Of a stretch of 10,410 nt of DNA, positions 1-6,534 are shown one piece after another; position 1 is the stretch's first letter, and every line of letters starts with the position of its first letter. Origin of the DNA: AG41 sp036522815 (lineage in GTDB: Bacteria > Gemmatimonadota > Gemmatimonadetes > Gemmatimonadales > GWC2-71-9); assembly GCA_036522815.1 (NCBI GenBank), contig DATDFC010000137.1:1-10410 (forward strand), given 5' to 3'. Made by a program: the position numbers and the translations under genes. Under the pieces are notes generated by a model. It made no database searches and was not told the DNA's origin. It saw only the letters and a list, made by a program, of their open reading frames with translations.

Positions 1-29
1 GGACGGCGCCTGGCCGAGCCACGCTGAGC

Positions 30-272
30 TCAGAGCGCCCACCACAGCAGCGGCACGGGGAGAAACGCCAGCGTATCGAGGATGCCGTTCCAGGGGGCGC
101 CCGGCGCGCTGACGAAGTCCCCGTCCCCCCACTCGTGCGCCACGCCCACGGCGGCGACCGCGACCACGCGCGCCAGGGCGGGCGTGCCCAGGGCCGCCAG
201 TAGCGCCGTGAGCGCCCCGCCCACGATGACGTGCTCCACGAGCCCGAGCGGGCGAATCCAGGTCGGCAGCAT
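30..272 (-). CDS. Small predicted membrane protein, family not recognised
   Basis: This is an 80-residue ORF with an ATG start and TGA stop. It is strongly hydrophobic: residues about 15-29 and 31-45 could form one hairpin or a single long helix, and residues 63-80 form a further apolar segment ending in LLWWAL. Between them lies a short polar loop with the residues HEWGDGD (46-52), the only part that looks conserved or functional. I do not recognise the family and assign no function. It is divergent from glmS, with 72 bases between the two start codons, so the two may share a control region. No good Shine-Dalgarno sequence is visible before its ATG; a GGAG lies about 13 bases upstream, which is too far. 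The composition is coherent for a membrane protein rather than the arginine-rich pattern of shadow frames, which supports a real gene. It could also be a remnant of a longer protein. Confidence 0.5.
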   Translation of the reverse strand: MLPTWIRPLGLVEHVIVGGALTALLAALGTPALARVVAVAAVGVAHEWGDGDFVSAPGAPWNGILDTLAFLPVPLLWWAL

Positions 273-327
273 CGGTTGTCACAATCTCCGCTCGTTTCCC
301 GCCGCCGCGCAACAGCGGCGCCGGGGG

Positions 328-336
328 TGTTATTCT
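328..336 (+). promoter_or_regulatory. Putative extended -10 promoter for glmS (leaderless type)
   Basis: The bases TGTTATTCT read as an extended -10 element (TGn followed by TATTCT, 331-336) ending eight bases before the glmS ATG. A transcript starting the usual six or seven bases after the hexamer would begin at about 343-345, on or just before the start codon. No Shine-Dalgarno sequence is present there, which fits a leaderless mRNA. No convincing -35 box is seen at the expected place, as is common for extended -10 promoters. A perfect 6-base inverted repeat (303-308 and 315-320, 6-base loop) covers the region where a -35 would lie and could be an operator, but it may be chance in such GC-rich DNA. 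Confidence 0.4.
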
Positions 337-344
337 TCCCCACC

Positions 345-2183
345 ATGTGCGGCATTGTAGGGTACACCGGTCCCCGGCAGGCGGCGGCGCTGCTGCTTGA
401 GGGTCTGAAGCGGCTGGAGTATCGCGGGTACGACTCGGCCGGGATCGCGCTGGTCGCCGACGGCCGCATCGAAGTGCACAAGGCCCCCGGCAAGATCGGC
501 GTGCTCGAGAAGCAGCTCGGGCATTCGCTCCCCGCCGGCCGTACCGGAATCGCCCACACGCGCTGGGCGACGCACGGCGCCCCCAACACGGTCAACGCGC
601 ACCCGCACACCGACTGCGGCGGCACGCTCGCCCTGATCCACAACGGCATCATCGAGAACGCCGGCGTGTTGCGCACCGCGCTCGCCAAGCGCGGACACGT
701 GTTCCGCTCCGAGACCGACACCGAAGTGCTGGCGCACCTGATCGAAGAGCTGCTCGCCCAACAGCCGGCGGGCACGCTGGTGGAGGCGGTGGCGGGCGCG
801 CTGCACCAGGTGGAGGGCACCTACGGCATCGCGGTCGTCGCGACGCGCGAGCCCGACACGATCGTCGCGGCGCGGCGGGGCTCGCCGCTGCTGGTCGCGA
901 TCGGCAGCGGCGAGAATTTCGTCGCCTCGGATGCCTCCGCCGTGCTGGCGCACACACGCTCGGTAGTGTACCTGGACGACGGCGAGATCGCGATCGTGCG
1001 GCCGGCCGAGTATCGCATCCTCGACCTCGATGCGGTGGAGAAGGAGAAGGCGGTCACGCGGGTGGACTGGGATCTGGCGACCATCGAGCGCGGGGGCCAC
1101 GCGCACTTCATGCTCAAGGAGATCATGGAGCAGCCCGAGAGCCTGCGCGATACGTTGCGCGGGCACCTGCTCGAGGAGGAGGGCACGGCGCGGCTCGGCG
1201 GGCTCAATCTCACGGACGAACAGCTGCTCCAGGTGAACCGCATCGTGTTCACCGCCTGCGGCACATCCTGGCATTCGGCCCTGATCGGCGAGTACATGAT
1301 GGAGGAGTTGGCCCGCATTCCCTCCGAGGTCGAGTACGCGTCGGAGTTTCGCTACCGTAACCCGATCGTGGACGAGCGCACCCTGGTGGTGGGCATCTCA
1401 CAGTCGGGCGAGACCGCGGACACACTGGCGGCGCTGCGCGAGGCGAAGCGCCGCGGCGCCCGGACCCTGGGGCTCGTCAACGTGGTGGGCTCCACCATCG
1501 CGCGCGAAGTGGACGGCGGGATGTATCTGCACGCGGGACCGGAGATCGGGGTCGCCTCGACCAAGGCGTTCACCAGTCAGATCGCCGCCCTGGCGGTCCT
1601 CACCCTCAAGATGGGCCGGCTGCGGGCCCTCTCGATCCTGCAGGGGCGTGAGGTGGTGCGCGCGCTGGGCCGGCTGCCGGAGCTGGTGGAGCGGGTGCTC
1701 GCAAAAGCGCCGGAGGTGGAGCGCATCGCCGAGCGGATGATGCGCGCGCAGAACGTGCTCTACCTGGGGCGCGGCTACAACTTCCCGGTGGCGCTCGAGG
1801 GCGCCCTGAAGCTCAAGGAAATCTCTTACATCCACGCCGAGGGGTATCCGGCGGCCGAGATGAAGCATGGGCCGATCGCGCTGATCGACGACCTCATGCC
1901 GGTGGTGTTCATCGCCCCCAAGGACGCCGTCTATCAGAAGGTCGTGTCGAACGTGGAGGAAGTGAAGGCGCGCGGTGGTCGCGTGCTCGCCGTCGTGACC
2001 GAGGGGGATGCGGTGCTGGCAAAGCTGGCGGACCACAAGATCGAAGTCCCGGAGACGCTCGACCTGCTGACGCCCGTGCTCACCGTGCTCCCGCTGCAGC
2101 TGCTCGCGTATTACATCGCGGTGCGGCGCGGTTGCAACGTCGACCAGCCGCGCAATCTCGCGAAGAGCGTTACAGTAGAGTGA
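345..2183 (+). CDS. glmS: Glutamine--fructose-6-phosphate aminotransferase (isomerizing)
   Basis: GlmS makes glucosamine-6-phosphate from fructose-6-phosphate and glutamine, the first committed step to UDP-GlcNAc for peptidoglycan and LPS. The product is 612 residues, the normal length. I start at the ATG giving MCGIVGY because Cys2 must become the N-terminal nucleophile of the class II glutamine amidotransferase domain; the frame is open upstream, but an extension would bury that cysteine. Amidotransferase residues seen are R73-W74 and T76-H77 in HTRWATHG, N100-G101 of the oxyanion hole and D125. Two SIS sugar-isomerase domains follow: the first has TACGTS (303-308) and SQSGET (352-357), the second has E492 and H508 in KHGPIAL. 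The tail PRNLAKSVTVE carries K607, the Schiff-base lysine. All expected catalytic residues are present. dtd follows 22 bases later, probably in one transcript. No glmS ribozyme fits in the 72-base upstream gap. Confidence 0.98.
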   Translation: MCGIVGYTGPRQAAALLLEGLKRLEYRGYDSAGIALVADGRIEVHKAPGKIGVLEKQLGHSLPAGRTGIAHTRWATHGAPNTVNAHPHTDCGGTLALIHNGIIENAGVLRTALAKRGHVFRSETDTEVLAHLIEELLAQQPAGTLVEAVAGALHQVEGTYGIAVVATREPDTIVAARRGSPLLVAIGSGENFVASDASAVLAHTRSVVYLDDGEIAIVRPAEYRILDLDAVEKEKAVTRVDWDLATIERGGHAHFMLKEIMEQPESLRDTLRGHLLEEEGTARLGGLNLTDEQLLQVNRIVFTACGTSWHSALIGEYMMEELARIPSEVEYASEFRYRNPIVDERTLVVGISQSGETADTLAALREAKRRGARTLGLVNVVGSTIAREVDGGMYLHAGPEIGVASTKAFTSQIAALAVLTLKMGRLRALSILQGREVVRALGRLPELVERVLAKAPEVERIAERMMRAQNVLYLGRGYNFPVALEGALKLKEISYIHAEGYPAAEMKHGPIALIDDLMPVVFIAPKDAVYQKVVSNVEEVKARGGRVLAVVTEGDAVLAKLADHKIEVPETLDLLTPVLTVLPLQLLAYYIAVRRGCNVDQPRNLAKSVTVE

Positions 2184-2205
2184 GGCAACGGGTTGGGGTG
2201 GGGCT

Positions 2206-2655
2206 GTGAGGGTGGTCCTCCAGCGCGTCTCCCGCGCCGCCGTCCAGGTGAGCGGTCGCGTGACGGGTTCCATCGGGGTGGGGTTCCTGATCCTCGCCGG
2301 CTTCGCCCCGACCGACAGCGAGGAGCGCCTCGCCTGGATGACCGACAAGATCCTGGGGCTGCGACTGTTCGGCGACGCGGCAGGGAAAATGAATCTGGCG
2401 CTGGCCGACGTCGGCGGAGCGGTGCTGGTGGTATCGCAGTTCACGCTGTATGGCGACGCCAGCAAAGGCCGGCGGCCCAGCTTCATCGACGCGGCGCCGC
2501 CGGAGGTCGCGATTCCGTTGTACGAGCGGTTCGTCGCGCTGCTCAAGGAGCGGGGAGCGGCGAGCGGGACCCGGGTCGAGACGGGGGAGTTCGGGGCAAT
2601 GATGGAGGTGGAGCTCGTGAACGACGGGCCGGTCACCCTGATCCTGGAACGGTGA
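2206..2655 (+). CDS. dtd: D-aminoacyl-tRNA deacylase (DTD)
   Basis: DTD hydrolyses D-aminoacyl-tRNAs (and glycyl-tRNA-Ala), a cytosolic proofreading step that keeps D-amino acids and mischarged glycine out of proteins. The 149-residue product matches the family length of about 145-150. It begins MRVVLQRVSRAAV, the typical DTD N-terminus, from a GTG codon. The two hallmark motifs are present: SQFTLYGD (77-84) and NDGPVT (139-144), whose Gly-Pro is the cross-subunit cis-proline chirality filter of the homodimer. The start is fixed by family alignment; no clear Shine-Dalgarno sequence precedes it, only a run of G. It lies 22 bases after glmS and is separated from maf by a repeat-filled gap of 136 bases. 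Pairing of dtd with a Maf-type housekeeping gene is plausible as a translation and nucleotide quality-control cluster, but no direct functional link is shown. Confidence 0.96.
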   Translation: MRVVLQRVSRAAVQVSGRVTGSIGVGFLILAGFAPTDSEERLAWMTDKILGLRLFGDAAGKMNLALADVGGAVLVVSQFTLYGDASKGRRPSFIDAAPPEVAIPLYERFVALLKERGAASGTRVETGEFGAMMEVELVNDGPVTLILER

Positions 2656-2681
2656 GTCCTGATCCTGTGTGCCGCCCTGGC

Positions 2682-2782
2682 GTCCTCACCCCTTTGATCC
2701 CCTCTCCCTTCGGGAGAGGGGAGACTCAAGGTGACCGTCGTGCCCCCTCTCCCGAAGGGAGAGGGGGACAGGGGGTGAGGAC
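2682..2782. repeat. Two inverted REP-like hairpins (BIME-like unit)
   Basis: The dtd-maf gap holds two copies of one element facing each other. Each copy has an 11-base end (GTCCTCACCCC at 2682-2692; its reverse complement at 2772-2782), a 6-7 base variable piece, then a near-perfect hairpin. Hairpin 1 pairs 2699-2708 with 2712-2721 around the loop TTC. Hairpin 2 pairs 2743-2753 with 2757-2767 around the loop GAA. Read on opposite strands, the hairpins have the same sequence, CCCCTCTCCCTTCGGGAGAG and so on. This is the architecture of bacterial interspersed mosaic elements made of paired REPs, which are typically mobilised by RAYT transposases; no such gene is in the window. The hairpins could also slow or end transcription or protect the 3' end of dtd mRNA, but no T-run follows, so a classical terminator is not supported. 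Confidence 0.85.
2777..2781 (+). promoter_or_regulatory. Probable maf Shine-Dalgarno lying inside the repeat arm
   Basis: GAGGA lies ten bases before the maf GTG and is the only Shine-Dalgarno-like sequence there. It belongs to the conserved outer arm (GGGGTGAGGAC) of the right-hand REP-like copy, so the repeat appears to supply the ribosome binding site. The spacing is slightly long, so this is a modest call. Confidence 0.4.
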
Positions 2783-2791
2783 TTTCGAGAA

Positions 2792-3364
2792 GTGATCATC
2801 CTCGCGAGCGGTTCCCCACGACGCAAGCAGCTGCTCGAGATGCTCGGGCTCCCGTTCCGCGCCGTCGCGCCCGACGTGGACGAGTCGCTCGACCCGGCGG
2901 AGCAGCCCGAGGCGTACGTGGCGCGGCTGGCGCGGGAAAAGGCCCGCACCGTCGCGGCGCGTGAGCGTGGCGCGCCGGTGCTGGCGGCCGACACGACGGT
3001 GGTGTTGCGCGGGCGCGTGTTCGGCAAGCCCGCCGACTCCGCCGCGGCGGCCGACATGCTGCGCCGGCTCCAGGGGCGCAAGCACCAGGTGCTGACCGCC
3101 GTGGCGGTGGCGCTGGACGGCCGGCTGGAGCACGCGCTGGACGTCACCGAAGTGACGTTCCGGCGCCTCTCCGACGAGCAGATCGCCGACTACGTGGCCA
3201 CGGGAGAGCCGCTCGACAAGGCGGGCGCCTACGCGATCCAAGGGAAGGGAGCGGCGCTCGTCGAGGGCATCCGGGGCGACTTCTTCGGCGTGATGGGTCT
3301 GCCGCTGCGGCTCGCGCTCGATCTGCTGGCGCGCTTCGGGGTCTCCTACCGCTTCACCCGGTAG
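2792..3364 (+). CDS. maf: Maf-family nucleoside triphosphate pyrophosphatase, YhdE-like (dTTP/UTP type)
   Basis: Maf proteins are cytosolic house-cleaning enzymes that cleave (d)NTPs to the monophosphate and pyrophosphate; loss or excess is linked to septum defects. The 190-residue product has the full set of family motifs: ASGSPRR (5-11) near the N-terminus, LAREKA (46-51), the catalytic AADTTV (65-70, D67), GKP (78-80), and LDKAGAYAIQGKGA (141-154), followed by GDFFGVMGLPL (162-172). R11, K50 and Q150 match the residues that separate the YhdE dTTP/UTP subfamily from the YceF 7-methyl-GTP subfamily, so the YhdE type is favoured. The start is GTG giving MIILASGSPRR; an upstream start is excluded by the repeat and by family length. 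Its last 19 bases overlap, in the opposite direction, the end of the cyclase gene. Confidence 0.95.
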   Translation: MIILASGSPRRKQLLEMLGLPFRAVAPDVDESLDPAEQPEAYVARLAREKARTVAARERGAPVLAADTTVVLRGRVFGKPADSAAAADMLRRLQGRKHQVLTAVAVALDGRLEHALDVTEVTFRRLSDEQIADYVATGEPLDKAGAYAIQGKGAALVEGIRGDFFGVMGLPLRLALDLLARFGVSYRFTR

Positions 3365-4959
3365 ACCGGGACCTTCTTCGACTTCCCCTTGACCTGGATC
3401 GGCTCCAGGGGATCGACGTTAGGCGGCTGCTTGAGCTGCTGGTAGAAGGGCTCCGAGATGAGGATCTCGTTCGCCCCCGCGGTGTCGCACAGGCGCTTGG
3501 CGGTGTTCACCGCATCACCGATCACGGTATACTCGAGCCGCCGATCCGAGCCGACGTTGCCCGCGAACACCTCGCCGAAGTTGATGCCGATTCCGATGCC
3601 GAGCGCCGGGCGACCCTCCTCCTGCCACTTCGTGTTGAGCCGCTCGAGCGCCGCCAGGTGGTCGAGCGCGCAGCGCATGGCGCGGTCGGCGTCGTCCTCG
3701 TGGGCGATGGGCGCGCCCCACAGCGCCATGATTGCGTCCCCGATGAACTTGTCGAGCGTCCCGCCGTGCTCGAACACCACCTCCACCATCTCGGTGAAGT
3801 ACTCCGTGAGCAGCCTGGCGATGGCGTCGGGGCTCATCGTCTCCGACATCGGCGTGAAGCCGCGGATGTCCGAGAAAAACAGCACGACCGGTCGCTTTTC
3901 GCTCGGCAGCCGTCCCGCATCCTGCTGCTGCGCGATCACTTGCGCGATGTTGGGCGAGAAGTAGCGCTGGAAGTTCGAGAGCACCAGGGCTTCGCGCCGC
4001 ATCTGCTCCGAGCGCTGGGAGTTCTCGATCGCCACCGCCGCGAGCGAGCCGAACGCGATCAGGAACTTGAGGTCGTCGTCGGAAAAGGAGTGCGTCGCGG
4101 TGAGGTTGTCCACGTAGAGGATGCCGAGCACCTTCTGGTCGGTGCCCATGAGGGGCGTGCACATCGCGCTCCGCACGCTCTGAATCAGGATCGACTTCCC
4201 CTTGAAGCGCTCGTCGGCGGCGGTGTTGTCCGACAGGATGGCGACCCGGTCCTCGACCACCTTGCGGGCGATCGACTGCGGCACGTGCTTGGAGGCCGAC
4301 GACTGCGCCGTCCGCCCGCGTGAGATCCGCGGCACGAGCTCCCCGGTCGTGGCCTCGAGCAGCAGGATCGAGACGCGGTCCACGTTCATCACCTGGAAGG
4401 TGAACTCGACGACTTTGTCGAGCAGCCGGTCGAGCTCCTGCTGCTTCGACAGCTCCTTCGAGATCTCGAGCAGCAGCTCGAGCTTCTTCTCGCGCAGTTC
4501 CTCGAGCGACTTGGCGGTGACCTTCAGGTGCGAGGCGCCCGAGGGGGTGGCGGTGACGATGGCCGGCACGCCGCCCGACACGTTCACGGGGAGCTGGCGC
4601 ACGATCGTGCCGCCCGCGGGCTTCGCGCCCGTGAACTCGGCCGACACCTGCGGCACCACCTTGGGGTGCACAGGGGCGCGGACCTCTTTCACCCGGAACG
4701 CGACCTTGCCGAAGGTGACGACGTCGTTTTCCGTGGCGAGCGCTTCGCTGATGCGCGCGCCGTTCAGAAAGGTGCCGTTGGAGGAGCCGACGTCCTTGAC
4801 CTTCACGCCCCCATCGACGAGGGACACCTCGGCGTGTCGTCGCGAGATGGTCGGATCGTAGATCGGCACGTCGCTCGTGACCGCCCGCCCCACGACCACG
4901 ACGCGTCCGGGCTGGAGGTCGATGGACTGCTCGCCCGTCGTGCTCAGCAGCTTGAACAC
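3346..4959 (-). CDS. FHA-GAF-class III adenylate cyclase
   Basis: This is a predicted soluble enzyme converting ATP to cAMP, 537 residues from the preferred GTG start (VFKLLSTTGEQ). FHA domain, about 1-90: VGR, SRRH (39-42) and GSSNGTFLNG (58-67), so the phosphothreonine-binding residues are intact. A short linker and charged helix lead to a GAF domain, about 165-315, a small-ligand or dimer-signalling module. The catalytic domain is about 330-520: FFSDIRGF with metal Asp364, DKFIGDAIMALWG with adenine-contacting Lys404 and metal Asp408, and YTVIGDAVNTAKRL with Thr478, Asn485 and Arg489. The Lys/Thr pair is the class IIIb adenylate signature, so guanylate specificity is unlikely. A TTG 36 bases upstream would add 12 residues but lies in a tandem repeat. 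No membrane segment is seen. The phosphoprotein partner and cAMP receptor are not in the window. It lies 49 bases downstream of trpE on the same strand. Confidence 0.93.
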   Translation of the reverse strand: MFKLLSTTGEQSIDLQPGRVVVVGRAVTSDVPIYDPTISRRHAEVSLVDGGVKVKDVGSSNGTFLNGARISEALATENDVVTFGKVAFRVKEVRAPVHPKVVPQVSAEFTGAKPAGGTIVRQLPVNVSGGVPAIVTATPSGASHLKVTAKSLEELREKKLELLLEISKELSKQQELDRLLDKVVEFTFQVMNVDRVSILLLEATTGELVPRISRGRTAQSSASKHVPQSIARKVVEDRVAILSDNTAADERFKGKSILIQSVRSAMCTPLMGTDQKVLGILYVDNLTATHSFSDDDLKFLIAFGSLAAVAIENSQRSEQMRREALVLSNFQRYFSPNIAQVIAQQQDAGRLPSEKRPVVLFFSDIRGFTPMSETMSPDAIARLLTEYFTEMVEVVFEHGGTLDKFIGDAIMALWGAPIAHEDDADRAMRCALDHLAALERLNTKWQEEGRPALGIGIGINFGEVFAGNVGSDRRLEYTVIGDAVNTAKRLCDTAGANEILISEPFYQQLKQPPNVDPLEPIQVKGKSKKVPVYRVKR

Positions 4960-4965
4960 AGCGAA

Positions 4966-4995
4966 AAGATAGACGCGAAGATGCCAAGACGCCAA
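4966..4995 (-). promoter_or_regulatory. Putative promoter of the cyclase gene, leaderless spacing
   Basis: Reading the minus strand, TTGGCG (4995-4990, four of six matches to TTGACA) is followed after 18 bases by TATCTT (4971-4966). Six bases later comes the GTG of the cyclase gene (4959). Transcription would start at the G of this GTG, giving a leaderless mRNA, in keeping with the absence of a Shine-Dalgarno sequence. The -35-like bases come from the 8-base tandem repeat. The alternative TTG start at 4995 would fall inside the promoter, which further favours the GTG. Confidence 0.4.
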
Positions 4996-5003
4996 GACAC
5001 AAG
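4972..5003. repeat. Short tandem repeat, four 8-base units (consensus GACGCCAA)
   Basis: Four adjacent units read on the plus strand: GACGCGAA, GATGCCAA, GACGCCAA and GACACAAG. They fill most of the 49-base gap between trpE and the cyclase gene. Units differ by one to three bases, so the array is imperfect. It is too short and has no spacers, so it is not CRISPR. It may be one copy of a dispersed intergenic repeat, or a set of binding sites upstream of the cyclase gene. Confidence 0.75.
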
Positions 5004-5008
5004 GGCGC

Positions 5009-6508
5009 TCAGTCTCGCGCTTTCGCGAGCGCGAGGGCCTTCAACACGGCCTGCGCCTTCGCCTCGGTTTCGGCGAACTCGCGCGCCGGATCGGAGTCGG
5101 CCACGATCCCCGCCCCCGCCTGCACCGTGACGCGATCTTTCTGCACCAGGGCACAGCGGATGGCGATCGCCGTGTCGAGACTCGTCGCCCCCCAGCCGAC
5201 GTAGCCCACGGCGCCGGCGTACGGCCCGCGCCGCTCCGGCTCGAGCTCGTCGATGATCTCCATGGCGCGCACCTTGGGCGCGCCCGTCACCGTGCCCGCG
5301 GGGAAGCACGCCTTGAACACGTCGAGCGCGTCGTAGCCTTCGCGCAGTCGTCCCCGCACCTCGCTCACGAGGTGCTGCACGTGGGAGTAGCGCTCCACCT
5401 GCAGCAGGTCGGTCACGCGCACGCTGCCGAACCGCGCCACGCGCCCCACGTCGTTCCGCCCCAGGTCGACGAGCATCATGTGCTCGGCCCGCTCCTTCTC
5501 GTCGGCGAGCAGTCGCGCGGCGAGCAGCTCGTCTTCTTCGGGCGTGCGGCCGCGGGCGCACGTCCCGGCGATCGGGCGCACCGTCACCTCGCCCCCTTCC
5601 ACCCGCACCAGCACTTCGGGAGAGCTCCCCACCAGCGCGCAGTCGTCGAGCGCGAGGTAGAACAGATAGGGCGCGGGATTGAGCGCTCGGAGATAGCGAT
5701 ACAACAGGAGCGGATCCACGCCTCCGCGAGCGTCCTGGCGCCGCGACAGGACCGTTTGGAAGGCGTCGCCCGCCACGATGTACTCGTGCACGCGCGCCAC
5801 GTCGCGCTCGAACGCGGCGCGCGAATAGCGCGACTCGGTGGCGACGGGCGGAACGCCGTCCTTCAGAGCGAGCGGGGCCAGCTCGTGTCGCTCGCCGAGG
5901 CGCGCCACGATCTCTTCGAGCCGCGCCTCCGCCGCGTCGTACAGCCGCAGCCGGGCCGCGCCGGCGGCGCGGGGGGGCACCTCGACGTTGGCCACCACGA
6001 TGGCACGCCCGAACAGGTTGTCGAGGATCACGACCGTGTCCGCGATCATCATCACGGCGTCGGGCACGCCCAACGTGTCGACGGGCGGATGGGGCAGGCG
6101 CTCCACCGTGCGAACCAGATCGTAGCCCAAGTAGCCCACCGCGCCGCCCGTGAAGCGGGGCAGGCCCGGGACCGGGACGGCGGCCAGGGCACGCATGCGC
6201 TGGGCGAGATCGCCGATCGGGTCCTCCGTCTGGCCCACGACCTCCCAACCGCCGGCCTTCGTCCAGCGGTCGATCGTGCGCCCGCCCTCGCGGCAGCGCC
6301 ACACCTCGCGCGGCTCGGTGCCCAGGAAGGTGTAGCGCGCCCAGCGCTCGCCCCCGACCAGCGATTCCAGCAGGAACGCGAACGGTGGGCGGGCAACCTT
6401 GACGAACGCGGCGAGCGGCGTGTCGGCGTCGAGCACGACCTCGCGCACCACGGGGACCATGCCGCCGAGCTCGGCGCGCTTCAGGAAGTCCGCGCGGGCG
6501 TCGCTCAT
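5009..6508 (-). CDS. trpE: Anthranilate synthase component I
   Basis: TrpE joins chorismate and ammonia (supplied from glutamine by TrpG) to make anthranilate, the first committed step of tryptophan synthesis. The 499-residue product has the usual length. The N-terminal domain contains FLLESL (45-50), the LLES element of the tryptophan feedback site, so allosteric inhibition is expected. The chorismate-binding domain shows RPIAGT (311-316), DEKERAEHMMLVDLGRND (336-353), FPAGTVTGAPKVRAMEIID (402-420), GYVGW and QAGAGIVADSDP (463-474). Ala314 in PIAGT, rather than the Lys of PIKGT, argues for TrpE and against PabB. The ATG start gives MSDARADFLKRAELGG and no Shine-Dalgarno sequence is evident. 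No trpG or other trp gene lies next to it here: downstream is the cyclase, upstream a divergent outer-membrane protein. No leader peptide or attenuator is visible in the 26-base upstream gap. Confidence 0.96.
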   Translation of the reverse strand: MSDARADFLKRAELGGMVPVVREVVLDADTPLAAFVKVARPPFAFLLESLVGGERWARYTFLGTEPREVWRCREGGRTIDRWTKAGGWEVVGQTEDPIGDLAQRMRALAAVPVPGLPRFTGGAVGYLGYDLVRTVERLPHPPVDTLGVPDAVMMIADTVVILDNLFGRAIVVANVEVPPRAAGAARLRLYDAAEARLEEIVARLGERHELAPLALKDGVPPVATESRYSRAAFERDVARVHEYIVAGDAFQTVLSRRQDARGGVDPLLLYRYLRALNPAPYLFYLALDDCALVGSSPEVLVRVEGGEVTVRPIAGTCARGRTPEEDELLAARLLADEKERAEHMMLVDLGRNDVGRVARFGSVRVTDLLQVERYSHVQHLVSEVRGRLREGYDALDVFKACFPAGTVTGAPKVRAMEIIDELEPERRGPYAGAVGYVGWGATSLDTAIAIRCALVQKDRVTVQAGAGIVADSDPAREFAETEAKAQAVLKALALAKARD

Positions 6509-6525
6509 CGGGGGGCGAGCGGGGT

Positions 6526-6531
6526 AGAGGA
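6526..6531 (+). promoter_or_regulatory. Shine-Dalgarno site of the outer-membrane protein gene
   Basis: AGAGGA lies just before the ATG at 6535, leaving three bases between them, slightly close but credible. It is one of the few recognisable ribosome binding sites in the window and supports this start, as does the signal peptide that begins there. Confidence 0.45.
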
Positions 6532-6534
6532 CTT

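Noticed and set aside
1..29. Possible start of a further minus-strand gene (GTG at 22-20)
   Set aside because: Only seven codons are visible and nothing in them identifies a gene.
231..344. N-terminal extension of glmS by 38 residues
   Set aside because: The catalytic Cys must follow the initiator Met, so translation has to start at 345. The extension would disable the amidotransferase.
273..344. Possible glmS ribozyme upstream of glmS
   Set aside because: The gap is only 72 bases, too short for the glmS ribozyme, which is mainly found in Firmicutes. A -10-like box also sits right before the start codon.
2699..2767. Hairpins considered as intrinsic terminators of dtd
   Set aside because: Neither stem is followed by a T-run, and the paired inverted layout with conserved outer arms is better explained as a REP-type repeat.
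2193..2795. Plus-strand open frame of 200 codons across dtd and the repeat
   Set aside because: It is another frame of dtd continued through the REP-like hairpins. Its PSPFGRGE/PSPEGRGG-like ending is just the repeat translated.
6509..6534. Trp leader peptide or attenuator before trpE
   Set aside because: Only 26 bases separate the divergent start codons, with no tryptophan codons or hairpins there.
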